Positions 23,170-35,779 of a stretch of DNA of 64,000 nucleotides are shown piece by piece. Made by a program: the position numbers and the translations under genes. This stretch comes from Gnetum montanum (taxonomy: Eukaryota > Streptophyta > Gnetopsida > Gnetales > Gnetaceae): positions 121,496 through 185,495 of the forward strand of contig MNCI01020176.1 in assembly GCA_015680685.1 (NCBI GenBank). Direction: 5' to 3'. The notes under the pieces are model-generated. The model saw nothing but the letters and a program-made list of their open reading frames with translations, did no database searches and was not told where the DNA came from. Each line of letters starts with the position of its first letter. Position 1 is the stretch's first letter.

Positions 23170-25010
23170 CAATGAAATTCATAATAGTTATGATGAAGGA
23201 TATGATGAAGAAGATTGGAGTGTGCCCATGCAAACTAGAATTTCCTATGCTCATAATGATTCATATTATCTTGATTTTACATTTATCTTTCACAAGGATG
23301 AATAGCTAAGATGGAAATATTTAAAGGGTAACATCATTTTGCCTCCAAAACATTCTGCACCATTGATGTTGGAAGAAACTGTCATATAGAAAAGCTTAGC
23401 CATGTATAGGAAGGGTACCACATTACAAAGCATATGACCCAACCATACTAGCCAACAGAAGCTCAAGTAAGAAGAGATGCTGCTATGGAGACAAGGCATG
23501 AGCTTGAGAAAGGAAAGAAAGTACCACAAATAATTTCCCTAGAGGAAAGAGATGATATAATGTTCCATATAGAGAAATTTTATCAAACCCATGGAACTCA
23601 ATCTCAAACACCTATTATCCATTTCAAATATCCCATCAAGATACAATTACATTTAGCTCTTGTAGAAACATCCAAAGGAGATAAGGTACACTCCACACTT
23701 AGGAGGAACCTAAGGCCTGAACCTCCATTGAATCAAAAAGGAATGAATCAAGGAGTCATAGAAGGAGAACTAGCTATCACCACTCTACAACTTCTTCCTC
23801 TTCATCCTCATACTCATCTAGAGATTATGAAAAGAGAGAAAGAAGAATGAGGGATCATGATAGGGAAAGACAAAGGGATCTTGAGAGACATAAGCATTGA
23901 ATAAGAAATCCTAACCAAGAAGAGGATAATTCTTAGAGAAGAAGAGATAGGATCAGACATGAAGAAAGAGAGTGTTATGAGTAATGAAGGGGTCACCACT
24001 AAAACTTTGCCTATGAACCTAAAAATTATGAAGAACCCCTACTAGCCACTCATAACATAATTAATATTGGAGATGTAGTGTATATCTCTACAAGGCATGT
24101 AAGGGATAGTCATATTAAGCAACTAGATATGAATAACATCACCTAGTTTAAAGGTAGGTATAATGCAGATTCACAAAATCATCTTCAAGCCTTCCATGAT
24201 TCTTGTGCTCTTTAGAACATTGACAATGATTGGAAATAACTAAGTTTTTTCCAAGAATACTCATTAAGGAAGCAAAGGGCTAGTATAGATCCTTAGAACT
24301 AGAAAGAATTTCAAGATGAACTATCATGTTAGAGTTCTTTAATGACAAGTATCAAACTTATTCTAGAGTGTCCAATTTAAAAAAAATAGATTCAAAGATG
24401 GGAGTAGGGGACATATGAATCCATTGACGTGACAATGGACAGGTAGTATTCATTACTGCATAGATGTCGAGGCCATGGATTTTTTCAAAGGGAACAACTT
24501 AGACATATCATTGATGGGTTAAGATACAAGACTAGATAAAGTCTTGGGATATATGCTCAAGTCAAGTTATCAAAAATGATAGCCCATCAAATTCAAAGAT
24601 TAATAAACCAAGTGGTCAAAGAGAAAGGAGAATTAAAGAAAGGAGAATCAACTAAAGAGTTCAATCAAGATCTTATAATGAGAAAAATGGATGTGAGAAT
24701 ATGTGAAATATAGGAAGAAGAAACTTTGAAGGATATAATCTAGAGGATGACTCTACCCATCCAAAAAATAGTCAATGATATTATGAATAAGGAAAAAAAA
24801 TGTAGGATTCTATGGATGAAAAATTTTCTACTACACTTAAGATAGTAGAGGAAAAGATTGAACAAGTTGTATACAAAAACAAAGAAAAGAAGAAAATAAG
24901 AGATAATGGATGAGAAAACTACAGACATAAAAGAAAAGTTGTTGTAGTTGAAGAATTAATAGACCCTATTTGAAGAATTAACAGACTCTAGTTGTTGTTA
25001 CTGATTATGC
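23170..25010 (+). pseudogene. decayed Gag, GATATC family, plus strand
   Basis: The N-part reads YLDFTFIFHKDE and LKGNIILPPKHS near 23260-23350. The core at about 24120-24560 reads RYNADSQNHLQAFHDSCAL, FFPRILIKEAKG and MLEFFNDKYQTYSRV with several stops. It is homologous to the Gag at 49033-49674 on the other strand. A 121-codon open stretch at 23485-23850 lies in the variable region between these blocks and may be a surviving part of the same protein. Confidence 0.65.
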
Positions 25011-25379
25011 AAGGATAATTGCCAACACAAGCACACAAAAAATTGCTACTAGGGTAATTAATGTACAAGAGGATGTAATGGTAAATGAACTTAGATTTAC
25101 AAAACTTTTATTTTTTAGAATAAGTCTAGAAAGGGTTCAAAGGATGGGGGTTTATCTACATCCACTCCACCTACACATACTCTTCAAGAAAACACCATAC
25201 TTTCATATTCTATGAACCTAAATTTTACCACTATCATGCTCACTCAAACTATAATACATTTGATAAAAGCAGGAGCACTTCCCAAGAAGAGAATAGATCT
25301 CAGAAGTTCCTTAGTATATCTTTAGATAATAAGATATGTACAAAGCTTGGAATCTTCTTCCACTGAAGAAAAGCAACAT

Positions 25380-25640
25380 TTGGCTAGACCTTATAGATTA
25401 GTCAATCATTGTTCCACATGGACAAGTGGAAGATGTCATCACCACCATAAGTAGCTAGTCTTGTCCTAACAACTTCTTAGTCATACATGTGGGAAAAAAA
25501 ATGATAATTTCCTACAATTATGAGAAAAGCATGGCTTAGCATTATGGATGCTAATCTTGGAATCATAGACATGTTAATGGAAATCTCCAAGGAAAATGAA
25601 GCTAGAATCATACAAAGCCATAAAGTTCTATGTATTGCAT
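25380..25640 (+). pseudogene. decayed protease remnant, GATATC family
   Basis: Reads KAWLSIMDANLGIIDMLMEI and KVLCIAYNDNE, matching RAWLSIVDACLGICDLSLEI and VSCITYSDS in the protease at 47341-48030. The upstream catalytic DSG is not recognisable. The sequence ends at 25805, where the LTR of copy D begins, so copy D inserted into this older element. Confidence 0.6.
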
Positions 25641-25805
25641 ACAATGATAATGAGTGAAATTGTGTACAAAAAATTTGATCCATAATAGCCAACTCCATCA
25701 CAACATGCAATGGATGTATAGAAGATATGTGTGTATAAAACTGTTTATATGTAGTAGCCACCCAACAAGAAGGCACCTAGTGGTTGATACCTAAAGAGGA
25801 AATTT

Positions 25806-27220
25806 TTGCACTTGAAAAATTTAGTTACTAGAAAAAAAATCAAGTCATAGGTGTAGAATAGGTTTTGACCTTGAATCCCAAGGGCCTCTAAGAAAGAGGA
25901 TCAAGGTACCTTGGACAATGTAGCTGATCACCTAGGAAATTAAAGAATATATATGAAGAAAACTGAAATTGCAAATTCGAATGAAAATAAACATGTAATT
26001 AAACTTAAAATGAAATATACACTATAAATGAATTGATAAAATTTATTGAAATAGCAAAAAATGTTTAAAGTATAGAGTTTAAGGAGTACATATTGTGTGC
26101 TTAAATGCACAAGAAGCTTATTTGAATGGAGCTTGAAGCCTGTTGGAGCTACCAGGTTGTATTCTATAATCAAACTCCATGATTTAAGTACTCCCCAACC
26201 ATAAACGTTAAAAGCTACTTGCTAATTTTTGCTTAAATTTGCAACTTTGGGTATAAGTGATGTAAATAGTGGCACTTGACTCATGTTTCAATGGTACTAT
26301 GCTGAGAGTCTTTCATGCTCAGGTAGATATCAATGTAGTCCAAAAGTCTTGCAAATGCCAAAATCGTTTTACAATGCTCAAGGTTACCAACATTGTATGG
26401 TTGCAAAAATGTTCAAAACTTAAAAATTATGTTCAAATTTTGCTTTTATAGGCTTTAAGGTTTCTAATTTTAGGCTGCAAATTTTGGCCATGATTGTTAA
26501 TAGATTGGTGTTACTTACAGGTGTAACAAACCATTATTTCCAATCTAGTTGTCCATTTGTGGAAAGTTTTAATGCACAAGGACCATCAAAACCATACTAG
26601 ATACTAAAAATAGTAAATGGAATTTTGTAACTATGCTGGCCTCACCTCAACTAAATTGGCCTTGGAGAGTTATGTTGGCATTGTTGGAATTTACTAGGAA
26701 ATGTGGTGACTATGTTGGTGATGTGAAGATTGCTGAAAATCTAAGATAACTACATTTTCCATGCTATAACTATTGAAATTTGTAGCAACTATGCTAGGAA
26801 TTATTGGGAAATTGAAAACCAAACACCACCAATTCTAGCCTTGTAACATCCATTGCTAGGTTTTATGGCAAATAAGTTGAAATTATTGGGAAATTGAAAA
26901 GCTAACACCACCACATTGGGTGTAGGTGGTTCCACCGTAGTTGAGGCTATACCCTCACAAAAAGAACCATTAAAATGCCAAATTTGGTAGTCCCCAAGAC
27001 ATTTATAGCCTTTCCAAGCCCACATATAGACATTAAATTGCTTTTTCCACTTGGGAAGTAAGGTAGTAACAAATTATGAGCCATTTTTCATCCTCAAAAA
27101 GTTAAAGTATTAAAAAATGTAACTCAAGGACCACAAACCTTACATTTATAATAAAATCTTACCTCAAGTTGGGTGGTAAAAGTTACAAGTCACAACATGA
27201 GTTTTTTGGGTGGTGTTTCA
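25806..27220 (-). repeat. 3' LTR of copy D
   Basis: On the minus strand it starts TGAAACACCACC at 27220 and ends near CAAGTGCA at 25806. The end region (plus 25850-25935, 'atcacctaggaaattaaag') matches the end of the giant LTR and of the solo LTR at 28507-29890. It contains actatgctgg/ccagcatagt words. Confidence 0.7.
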
Positions 27221-27237
27221 TTGGCCCCTCTTTGTTG
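27221..27237 (-). other. polypurine tract of copy D
   Basis: The minus strand reads CAACAAAGAGGGGCCAA against the LTR start, nearly identical to 14802-14818. Confidence 0.7.
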
Positions 27238-28239
27238 ATGTTTGGAGCATTCACCGAAGAGACATCAATACAAAACACCACTACGAGCCCATCACCAATG
27301 TTTTCTCTTCGTGCTTGATCTTGTAGTGTCAAACCATGCTGAAGAGTGCTTGTGATAATGGAATAAGGTTGTGATACAATGATATAGGATAAATGTCATA
27401 TTTGGCTATAAGGAAATGATCACGAGGATTACCAATGAGTTCCACATGTTAACATCATGGCTATGACTATGGAAATGACATGTTAGATGATTAATAAGTT
27501 CTTCATGCTTCATGCTTTGAAGTGTTGGTTACTCAATAATATTTTTGAGGACTCAACACTCCACTTTGAGGTTTCTTGGGCCACTAGGATCCTTCCTTTG
27601 TATGTTTGGAGTTGTTGATTTGTCTTTTTGAGCTTCATTGACCTTTCAACTCCTTGGTAATTTGCTTCCCTCCTTCTTTCTAAGGTGAAACCTTCCTTAG
27701 GTTTCACTACCAAGGCTAGGTTGGATTTGGTTTTCCCATTGAATGAGATGTGTAATTCAATAGACTTGGTGGAGCATGATGAAGGAGATGTGAAATGGCC
27801 ATAATGCATGAGTTTCAAACATACGTCAACATTGTTGTTTAGTATATGGAAGGTGATAATTAGGCTATGGGATGGTGACTCAAGGAGGGATAACTAGAGT
27901 GATGTGGAATAATCACTCTTGCCATGGTAGGACAAGCTAATCAAATCTTATGTAGCAAGTTCTCATGGTAACTTACTGTCATAGTGAGTTACATCTTTGT
28001 GATGATTTCAGATATCATCTTACAATCACAACTTCAAGAGAACACAAACATAAGATAAAGAAAACACATTGTTATATGATAATACATAAGGCCACATAAT
28101 ATAGTTAGCAAACAAGGTCACAATTATTACAAAGCTTATTATTCCACTTGTCATGCAAAAAGAGAGAGAGAAAAGAATGTCGTCTTGCTCGTTATTAGTC
28201 ACTATGGTCATGGATGCCAATGCTGGTGCCTGCTAAGAA
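27238..28239 (-). other. 3' non-coding part of copy D with one 102-codon ORF
   Basis: Corresponds to 60661-61021 of the giant but is about three times longer. The ORF at 27818-27510 (minus) is lysine- and serine-rich, has no motif I recognise, and lies in the place where some Tat elements carry an extra gene. It could equally be chance. Confidence 0.4.
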
Positions 28240-28506
28240 AAGGTGTTAAATGTAATAAGGTTTTAGATAGGAATGATTGATCAAATTAGCCAACTCATTC
28301 CTATCCATGTCTGCTACTCTAAAGGCTTCGTTACCATAGGCCTTGATGGTAAAGAAATGTCCCTCCTAGTTGGCTGAGAGCTTGTCTGCATGCTCACAGA
28401 TAGACTTGAGGACTAGGTCTCCCATCTTGATCTTTCTCTTATTGAGGTTATGACAATGTTGTTGCTTTTGCCTCTCTTGATATTACTCAATGTGAGCAAG
28501 TATTTA

Positions 28507-29890
28507 TGAAACACCACCAAGAGATCTCATGTTGCAACTTGTCAACCTCACCAGTAAACATGAGGCTGGAATTTTAGTGTAAAATGTGAAGATTATAACC
28601 CATGAGATGCAATTTCACATACTTTAACTTTTGGGGTTGAAAAAATGCCTCGTAAGTTATCATAGCCTCATTTTCCAAGTGAAAAAAAGCCATACCATGT
28701 CTATATTTGGGCTTAGAGAGGGTAAAAATGTCTTTTGGACTAACAAAATTGTCCTTTTCATGTGTTTTTATTGGGGTATAGCCTCAACTATGTTGAAACC
28801 ACCTACCCCCAGCATTGGTGGTGTTGGATTTTCATTTTCCCAGCAATGGCCAGCATAGTTACCATAATTATCAATGGTGTTCCACAAGGCTAGTGTAGGA
28901 GGTATTGGGTTTTCATTTTTTTCATGAAGCTAATGTTGGAATGGTTGGGGTTTTCACTTTTCCAACCATGGCTAGCATAGTCACTATAATTCCTAGAGTA
29001 GATGCTCCAAAGCCAGCATAGTTGCAACAAAGCTAGGGTAGTTGCAATAAAGCCAATGTAGTTGCAAAAAAGCCAACATAGTTGCAACAAAGCTAGCGTA
29101 GTTACTATAAAGTCAATGTAGTTGCAACAAAGCCAATGTAGTACCAAAAGTTCATTTACTATTTTTAGTATTTGGTGTGGTTTTGATGGCCTAGATACAT
29201 CAAAACTTACCATAAATGAAAACTACACTAGAGTTAAAAGCATGTCACACATGCACATGATTTCAATTTGTTAGCAATAATTGCAAACAATTTGCAGCAA
29301 CAAATCAAACACTAGTGACCTATTTAAATCAAATTCCAACACTTTGAAAAGACTTTTTGGAAAATTGGCAATTGTCTAAGCATTGGAGATTCTCAATGCA
29401 TTACCTAAAAATAAAAATTTAAGCATTTTTCCATCATCTTTACAACCAAAAACATATCTAAACCCAAGAACCAATGAAAAGTTTCAGAAGTTGAAGCTTT
29501 GAAGAACTTGGATCATGCAACTGACTACAAAACATAACATGTTGGTTTCATGAGACTTCAGGCACCACTCGGACAGTTCCTTGTGCATCTAGGAACATAC
29601 TTGTACATCTTGGAACTCTACTCTTGCAACATTTTTATTATTTTAATAAAAATCAATAGTTCATTTATTTGTGCAAGTTTATTTCTAATTAAAATTTTTT
29701 TCTTTATCTTAGATTAGATTTGTATTTTTTATTTAATTTGTTTACATTTTTTACACTCTTTTAAGTTCCTAGGTGATTGAAAAGACCATCTAGGGTACCT
29801 TGGATTCTGTTTCTTGGAGGTCCTTGGGATGCAAGGTTAGGCTATTTCACCTAGAATTTTTGGTTTTCCAATGATCGAATGTTTCAGGTC
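28507..29890 (+). mobile_element. solo Tat-type LTR inserted in the copy D integrase
   Basis: Starts TGAAACACCACCAAGAG and ends near GAATGTTTCA. The copy D integrase is read continuously (compare 60330-60420 of the giant) once this block is removed. No clear 5-bp duplication is seen (ATTTA on the left, GGTCC on the right), so the right boundary or the flanks may have changed. The orientation is opposite to copy D. It belongs to the same LTR subfamily as 25806-27220. Confidence 0.65.
29010..29155 (+). repeat. about 21-bp tandem repeat within the solo LTR
   Basis: Around seven units of the type AAAGCCAGCATAGTTGCAAC. The word varies as CCAGCATAG, CTAGCGTAG, CCAATGTAG and CTAGGGTAG; one copy keeps AGCGT, suggesting the ancestral word CCAGCGTAGTTGC. 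Confidence 0.75.
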
Positions 29891-32763
29891 CACCAAGTCC
29901 ATGTCCATGGTACATAGCTCCTTATTCTATTCATCATTGATGAAATCTGATAGAGCCACCCTCAATGATGGGACCTACAATTCAAGAGGTAAAAACATTT
30001 TAGAATCATAAACTAGGCTATATGGGGTTACACTAGTTATGGTCCAATAGGTTGTTTGATAGGTCCATAGTTCATGGATAGGCCACTCATTCCACTTGCA
30101 TTTGATGTTGTACAGCAAGTTTATGATGGCCTTATTGCTATCTTTAGCTTGTCCATTAGCTTGAGGATAGCATGGTGATAAAAAGGAATGTTTCATGCCT
30201 AGGTCTTGACAAAGGTTTTTGTTTCTTAGCCACTAAATTGTGGTCCATTATTTGTGACTATGATCATAGGTATGCCAAAATAGGCTACTATGTTATTGAG
30301 TATAAATCTACAGGCTTATTGAGATGTTTTTTTCCTTAGGGAAATATCTTCAACCCACTTTGTAAAGTACTCAGTTGTAGTGATGATAAAGCTATGCCAT
30401 GTGAAAGACTTAGGTGTTATAGGTCCAATGATGTCCTATATCCAACGTTGAAATGACCAATTTATCTGAGTAGTATGTAACTCAATTGGTGGCACATGTA
30501 TCAGGTTGCTATGCCATTAACAAATATCACAAGTTTTCATCTTCTGTAGGTAGTTGCTCTCCATATAGGGCCAATAATAGCCTAGTCATCTAATTTTAGT
30601 GGCCATGGCTCTAGGTCCTATATGTCCTTCACATATACCCTCATGAACTTGCTTAAAGACTATGTAGGCTTGGTCTTACCTAAGCACACTAACAACATGT
30701 CATCATAAGACTGTTGACATAATGTGTCATCATCTATGATGATGTACTATTTTGATCTTTTATGCACAACATCCTTTTGAGAAGTAATAAGGCCTTGTGG
30801 AGATTCACCATGCATAAGGTAAAACTTGATATCATCATACGACTCCTTTTGAGGAGTAGTATTAGTAGAGACTATGGAGCTATCCTCAATGTTCTACATG
30901 ATGGGAATAGCATAGCTCATGGTTAAGATAGGTAACTTACTAAACACATCCGTTGTCACACTTAGTGCTAAGGTTACAATGGCATTGGCTAGTGTGTTCT
31001 TGGTTTAGGGTACATGTTGGATACTAATGTCTATAAATTGTTGCATCAATTTCTTCCCTAAGTCACAATAAGGTTTCAAATGTTTCGTTAATCACAAGTT
31101 GTAAATCACCTTTGATCATTAGGCATTTGATTCCTTGGTCACAGGCTACCATCATTCCCCTGATCAATTCTTCATACTTTATCACATTGTTGATACATGG
31201 GAATTTGAAATGATAGGAAAAAGGTTGGATTTCACTAGAAGGTAATTTTATGATGGCAATAGCACTGGCCCCATGGATAATTGAAGTTCCATCAAAGTGC
31301 ATAATTTCCTCATTGCCCATGAATAGTTTGTTAACAATGTTGCCATGCTTATCAAGGAATTTAGGATCTATGGCTACATGGTCTTCTACCAGTGAAATAG
31401 TAACTTGTGTGGCTATTACTTGTCCTTTCTTTCATGCTTGAGAGACATAATGGAGGTTAAATTTGACTATTATGGCTTTCCAATGGGTAACATGATTACT
31501 ATTGTAGATATTGATTATTATCGCTCTAAGTACATTGTCCTTATAGATGACATTGATCTGGCTCCTAAAGAGGAATGCCATCACTTCTTTAATGAGAAGA
31601 CTAGGGCTAGACAACACTTCTCTACTTCAGTGTATTGGGTTTCATGGGTAATTAATGCATGAGCTAGGTAGTATACAAGGAGATCCATCCCATCATCTTA
31701 TTTCTAACAGAGCAAAGAGGTAATGGACATGCTAGAGATGGAAAGGTAGATGTAAAAAGGCTTATTCTCTTGCAATGGATAGACGATTAATAATTGTGCC
31801 AACTCTTACTTAAGGTTTTCAAAGGCTTCTTGGCATAGAGCTATTCACTCATAGTGAACTTCTTTCTTAAGAAATTGTTGCATGGATTGTAACTTATCTA
31901 TAAGCCTAGCAATAAACCTACGAATAAATTGTAATCTACCTTGCAATCCTCAAAGCTCCTTAAGGTTGATTGGTATTTCCAATTTGAATATAGTCTTAAC
32001 CTTATCAGGATCGACATGTATCCCTACTTTAGATACTACAAAGCCAAGCATCTTACCAATTTTAATGTCAAAGACACACTTCTTGGCGTTAAGCCTAAGC
32101 TCATATTTGAGACATCATTTCAACACAAGATCAAGGTCATGCACATGGTCATTGGCCACTTTAGACTTAACAGCTATATTTTCTGTACTCATTTAAGATA
32201 CATGTCATCACTTTTTGTTAGATTGTTCCTACATTCTTTAGGCCAAAGGACATCATGGTATAACAAAAGGTATCCTAAGGGATCACTAAGGTCATACAAA
32301 GTTGATGCCCTAGTTAATCCTAATTTAGTTGTATTCCAAGAACCCATCCATGAAGGATAATTTTGGCGACCGTTTGGGACGCGACCGACAACAAGTGTCC
32401 TCGAATAGGATTTAGGTGCCTACTAGTCTCTGGAAACACCAAGGCCCAGATACCTCCAAATAAACTCAGTAGTTAATGTGAGTATGTGTGTGTGCTGTTG
32501 CGGCGTGCAGTTGTATAAAATGAAATGATTGCATTGTGTGTAAACTACAAATGACTTATCTTAAAGAGATTCAGCCAACTTTGCCAAGTATTGTGAGTTG
32601 TTGAAAGTTTCCTATTTTGTTCAACTACCTAGTCTATGCAGTCCTTATAATACCTACTTGTAACAAATAAAATTTTGCAAAAACATCTAAGCACAACTCT
32701 GCGAATCTACTTCTAATTTTTCCCAGAGAAAGAGATAGTTCCACAAGAAAACTAGAAATAGAG

Positions 32764-33547
32764 NNNNNNNNNNNNNNNNNNNNNNNNNNNNNNNNNNNNN
32801 NNNNNNNNNNNNNNNNNNNNNNNNNNNNNNNNNNNNNNNNNNNNNNNNNNNNNNNNNNNNNNNNNNNNNNNNNNNNNNNNNNNNNNNNNNNNNNNNNNNN
32901 NNNNNNNNNNNNNNNNNNNNNNNNNNNNNNNNNNNNNNNNNNNNNNNNNNNNNNNNNNNNNNNNNNNNNNNNNNNNNNNNNNNNNNNNNNNNNNNNNNNN
33001 NNNNNNNNNNNNNNNNNNNNNNNNNNNNNNNNNNNNNNNNNNNNNNNNNNNNNNNNNNNNNNNNNNNNNNNNNNNNNNNNNNNNNNNNNNNNNNNNNNNN
33101 NNNNNNNNNNNNNNNNNNNNNNNNNNNNNNNNNNNNNNNNNNNNNNNNNNNNNNNNNNNNNNNNNNNNNNNNNNNNNNNNNNNNNNNNNNNNNNNNNNNN
33201 NNNNNNNNNNNNNNNNNNNNNNNNNNNNNNNNNNNNNNNNNNNNNNNNNNNNNNNNNNNNNNNNNNNNNNNNNNNNNNNNNNNNNNNNNNNNNNNNNNNN
33301 NNNNNNNNNNNNNNNNNNNNNNNNNNNNNNNNNNNNNNNNNNNNNNNNNNNNNNNNNNNNNNNNNNNNNNNNNNNNNNNNNNNNNNNNNNNNNNNNNNNN
33401 NNNNNNNNNNNNNNNNNNNNNNNNNNNNNNNNNNNNNNNNNNNNNNNNNNNNNNNNNNNNNNNNNNNNNNNNNNNNNNNNNNNNNNNNNNNNNNNNNNNN
33501 NNNNNNNNNNNNNNNNNNNNNNNNNNNNNNNNNNNNNNNNNNNNNNN
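32764..33547. other. assembly gap, 784 N
   Basis: Unknown sequence inside the 32361-34922 insertion. It could hide an LTR or more of the gene fragment. Confidence 0.95.
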
Positions 33548-34117
33548 AATATTTTGTAGGTAGTAACTTATATAATAATATTTGAAAAATAATGTTTTGA
33601 AGCCTTGGGATAATTAAATTAAAAAAAAATAAGCTTATAACCAGGACTTCATACTATTAGTGTATGTGGTATTGTGATTATTTAAAATTTTATTTGATGA
33701 ACTGCAACTTCGGTTTACCAGCATCAGCCCAAAATATCTCTTGACACCTATCTTGATGTGCCTTTGTGTCTTTGTTGCCGCGTTCAACAGACTGGTATGC
33801 GATATTGAATGCATCGACATCGGGCATGGCTATTGTTTCGGATGGTAGGTTCTAGGAGGAGTGAATGACATACCGCCTAAAAATTTGAAATGAGTTCTTT
33901 GGAAAAAAATCCCTATTTGGCAAGGAAGCAACCTACACAAATTATTGGAAGTTACAGGGATGAGCTAGAAACGCGCCTGTCACTGGAGCTAGTTTCGTTG
34001 CAATCTCTGTTCTTAGCCCATGGATTTCTTGTAGTGCGACCATAGCCAAACCTTCACACGGGACAGAGGCGGTCATTTTTGTAGATTCATGCTAAATAGT
34101 AAGGATCAGAATATTGA

Positions 34118-34560
34118 AATGTAGGTTCAGATTTGAGGGTTTCGGCGTGAACAGGCTGGGTCTCCTGGGCGATTTTATCATTCTGGGGTTTCAATCCACA
34201 AAATCATAGGGGTGTCTGTACATACTATCCCTAACCAAAGCCTCCCAGTGACCACTTTAAAGGTCATGTCCTAGACAACGTCAAGTACACTGGGGGTTTC
34301 AACAACATCAATATTGACGGCGTCGGCAGCGCCAAAGAAGTGGATCCGCTGGCTGTGTTCATGGCAGGAATCAGGAAGAAATGGATGCCTTGAATGCTAG
34401 ATATGATTCTGACCAGGAGGTTTATGCTACCACCAAAACCATCGACACCGTCCAGAGCCATTTCAAGAATGATTTTGATGATAATCCAATTGTGCCCGAT
34501 ATTTGTAGATTGAGGAGAACACTTCTATTGCCGCCTTGACTGTTTTGGAGACTAACGCTT
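34118..34560 (+). pseudogene. fragment resembling the N-terminus of DEAD-box RNA helicase 24 / DDX42
   Basis: Three pieces in different frames fit the pre-helicase N-terminus of plant RH24-type proteins. RFRFEGFGVNR lies at about 34130, KEVDPLAVFMAGI at about 34335-34375 (family form DPLDAFMxGI), and ARYDSDQEVYATTK then DDNPIVPD at about 34400-34505 (family form GYNSDEEVYAAAK...SDDNPIV). The family unwinds RNA in the nucleus. No helicase motifs follow, so only the N-terminal part was copied, with frameshifts. CpG is retained (gacggcgtcggcagcgcc), unlike the surroundings, so the capture is recent or from less methylated DNA. The assignment rests on remembered family wording. Confidence 0.55.
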
Positions 34561-35640
34561 TTCGATAGAGTATTTTTGCAAGGCAGGGCCAAACATAGAA
34601 CGTGAACTAAACAATGGTTAACAGGGATTTTAATTTCTTATTGATGCATTCATGAATGGGGTGGGATCTTTTAAATTGATAAAACTTTTCAATTATTTTT
34701 TTTATCTTCCTATCACACAAGGACATGATAAATTTTCCTTTCCTTGGTATCATCATTTGAAAATGGAAACACTAAATCTTCACTCAAATTTCCACATGAA
34801 ACCTCTAGTATTAAAATATCAATAGGGCACAACCATCATATATTTTTTATTTGAATATCTTCTATGTCTCATTCATATTTTATCACCTTTGCTATTCCAT
34901 AAAATGGCTAAATGTGCCAACAGATAATAAGGCATGTCCAACTATAGTATTCATAAGTTGATCAATATTGGGAAAAAGAAAATTTTCCTTAATGATTTCC
35001 TTATTCAAGTTTCAAATTTTGATATAGATGTGTATACTCCCATTTTTCTTAGGAACTACCACTTGTTGGATACCCATTCCATGTAATCGATAGCTCAAAT
35101 GAAATAGGCTTGATATAGTTTTGTAATCTTATCATGAACTACCAAGGCCAAATTTAGTCTTAAGTTATGAACTTTTTGCTTAATTGGTTTGATACTAGGA
35201 TCAAGTATGATGTTATGTTGCACTAGGCATGGGTCAAGACCTAGCATATCTTCATATGACTAGGCAAAGATCTTAATGTTGTTTTGGAGGATCTTGGTGA
35301 TGTCTTGAGCCTGTTGAGGTTCTAGTGAGGAACTTAGTTTTAGTGTTTTCTCCTTACCATTATGTGTCGTGACAAAAAACTTAGCTAGAGAATCCTCGAT
35401 AATGTTGCTAGCCTTAAGGTCAAGGGTTTTAACTAGGTTTTTAAGCCATTCTAGGGGTTTTTCTATAGGGGCTATGTGGTTAATTAACCTCTCAAGCTCA
35501 AGATCTAGGTAATTAAGGTTGATGCATTATTCAACATTGCCATAAGGTCCATTTAGACCCAAAGGCACATTGAATTACTTCCAAGTGTCCATACTCCAAC
35601 CCTGCATATTAACCATGAGCACATTAAGTGGCACATGCAT

Positions 35641-35779
35641 GATGAATGAGAAAATAATGCAAAAATAAAGAAAAATACTTTAGTAATAGTCAAAATATGT
35701 CAAAATAAGGGCCAAGAAAGGTTTAAATAAGGCCACTTGAAGGTTACTAAAGGTAGGTGAACACAAATAAGGTGAAACA
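35641..35779 (-). other. copy D spacer, left of the giant element
   Basis: A-rich sequence like 2780-2950 of copy A. It ends AAACA at 35775-35779, the left target duplication of the giant. Confidence 0.6.

Larger units (their letters stand above)
32361..34922. mobile_element. 2.6 kb insertion in copy D RT, flanked by GATAA, carrying a host gene fragment
   Basis: Comparison with copy A (2040-2110) shows the RT sequence is continuous once this block is removed, with GATAA repeated at 32356-32360 and 34923-34927. The left end is TTTTGGCGACCGTTTGGG; the right end read on the other strand is TGTTGGCACATTTAG, so the ends share only T-N-TTGGC. It contains a 784-base N gap and a helicase-like fragment. 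The class of element is not settled; a gene-carrying transposon or an incompletely sequenced LTR element are both possible. Confidence 0.6.
28240..35640 (-). pseudogene. copy D pol (linker, RT, RNase H, aRNase H, integrase), interrupted twice
   Basis: Linker and start of RT lie at 35640-34923. RT continues from 32360, RNase H and the archaeal-type RNase H (HFDGTS, FKFPCINN, KGDLQLVIN) lie at about 31320-31060, and integrase with YPQANGQAKDSNKAI lies at about 30170-30130. The C-part (KIKMGDLVLKSICEHADKL, then NELANLINHSYLK) lies at 28420-28240. The catalytic glutamate of the integrase (NGQAE in the family) is lysine. Many stops are present. It is broken by the insertions 28507-29890 and 32361-34922. 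Confidence 0.8.

Noticed and set aside
20880-25800. Considered as a single full element with gag and pol
   Set aside because: Gag-protease at 23170-25640 is on the plus strand while pol at 17450-20600 is on the minus strand, with facing LTRs between them; they are two elements.
25860-25925. Reading NVADHL, resembling the end of a gypsy RNase H (VVADHLSRL)
   Set aside because: The bases align along their length with the reverse complement of the Tat-type LTR end (compare 29770-29830), so this is LTR, not RNase H.
31405-32360. Plus-strand ORFs of 60-139 codons
   Set aside because: Shadows of the minus-strand RT and RNase H of copy D.
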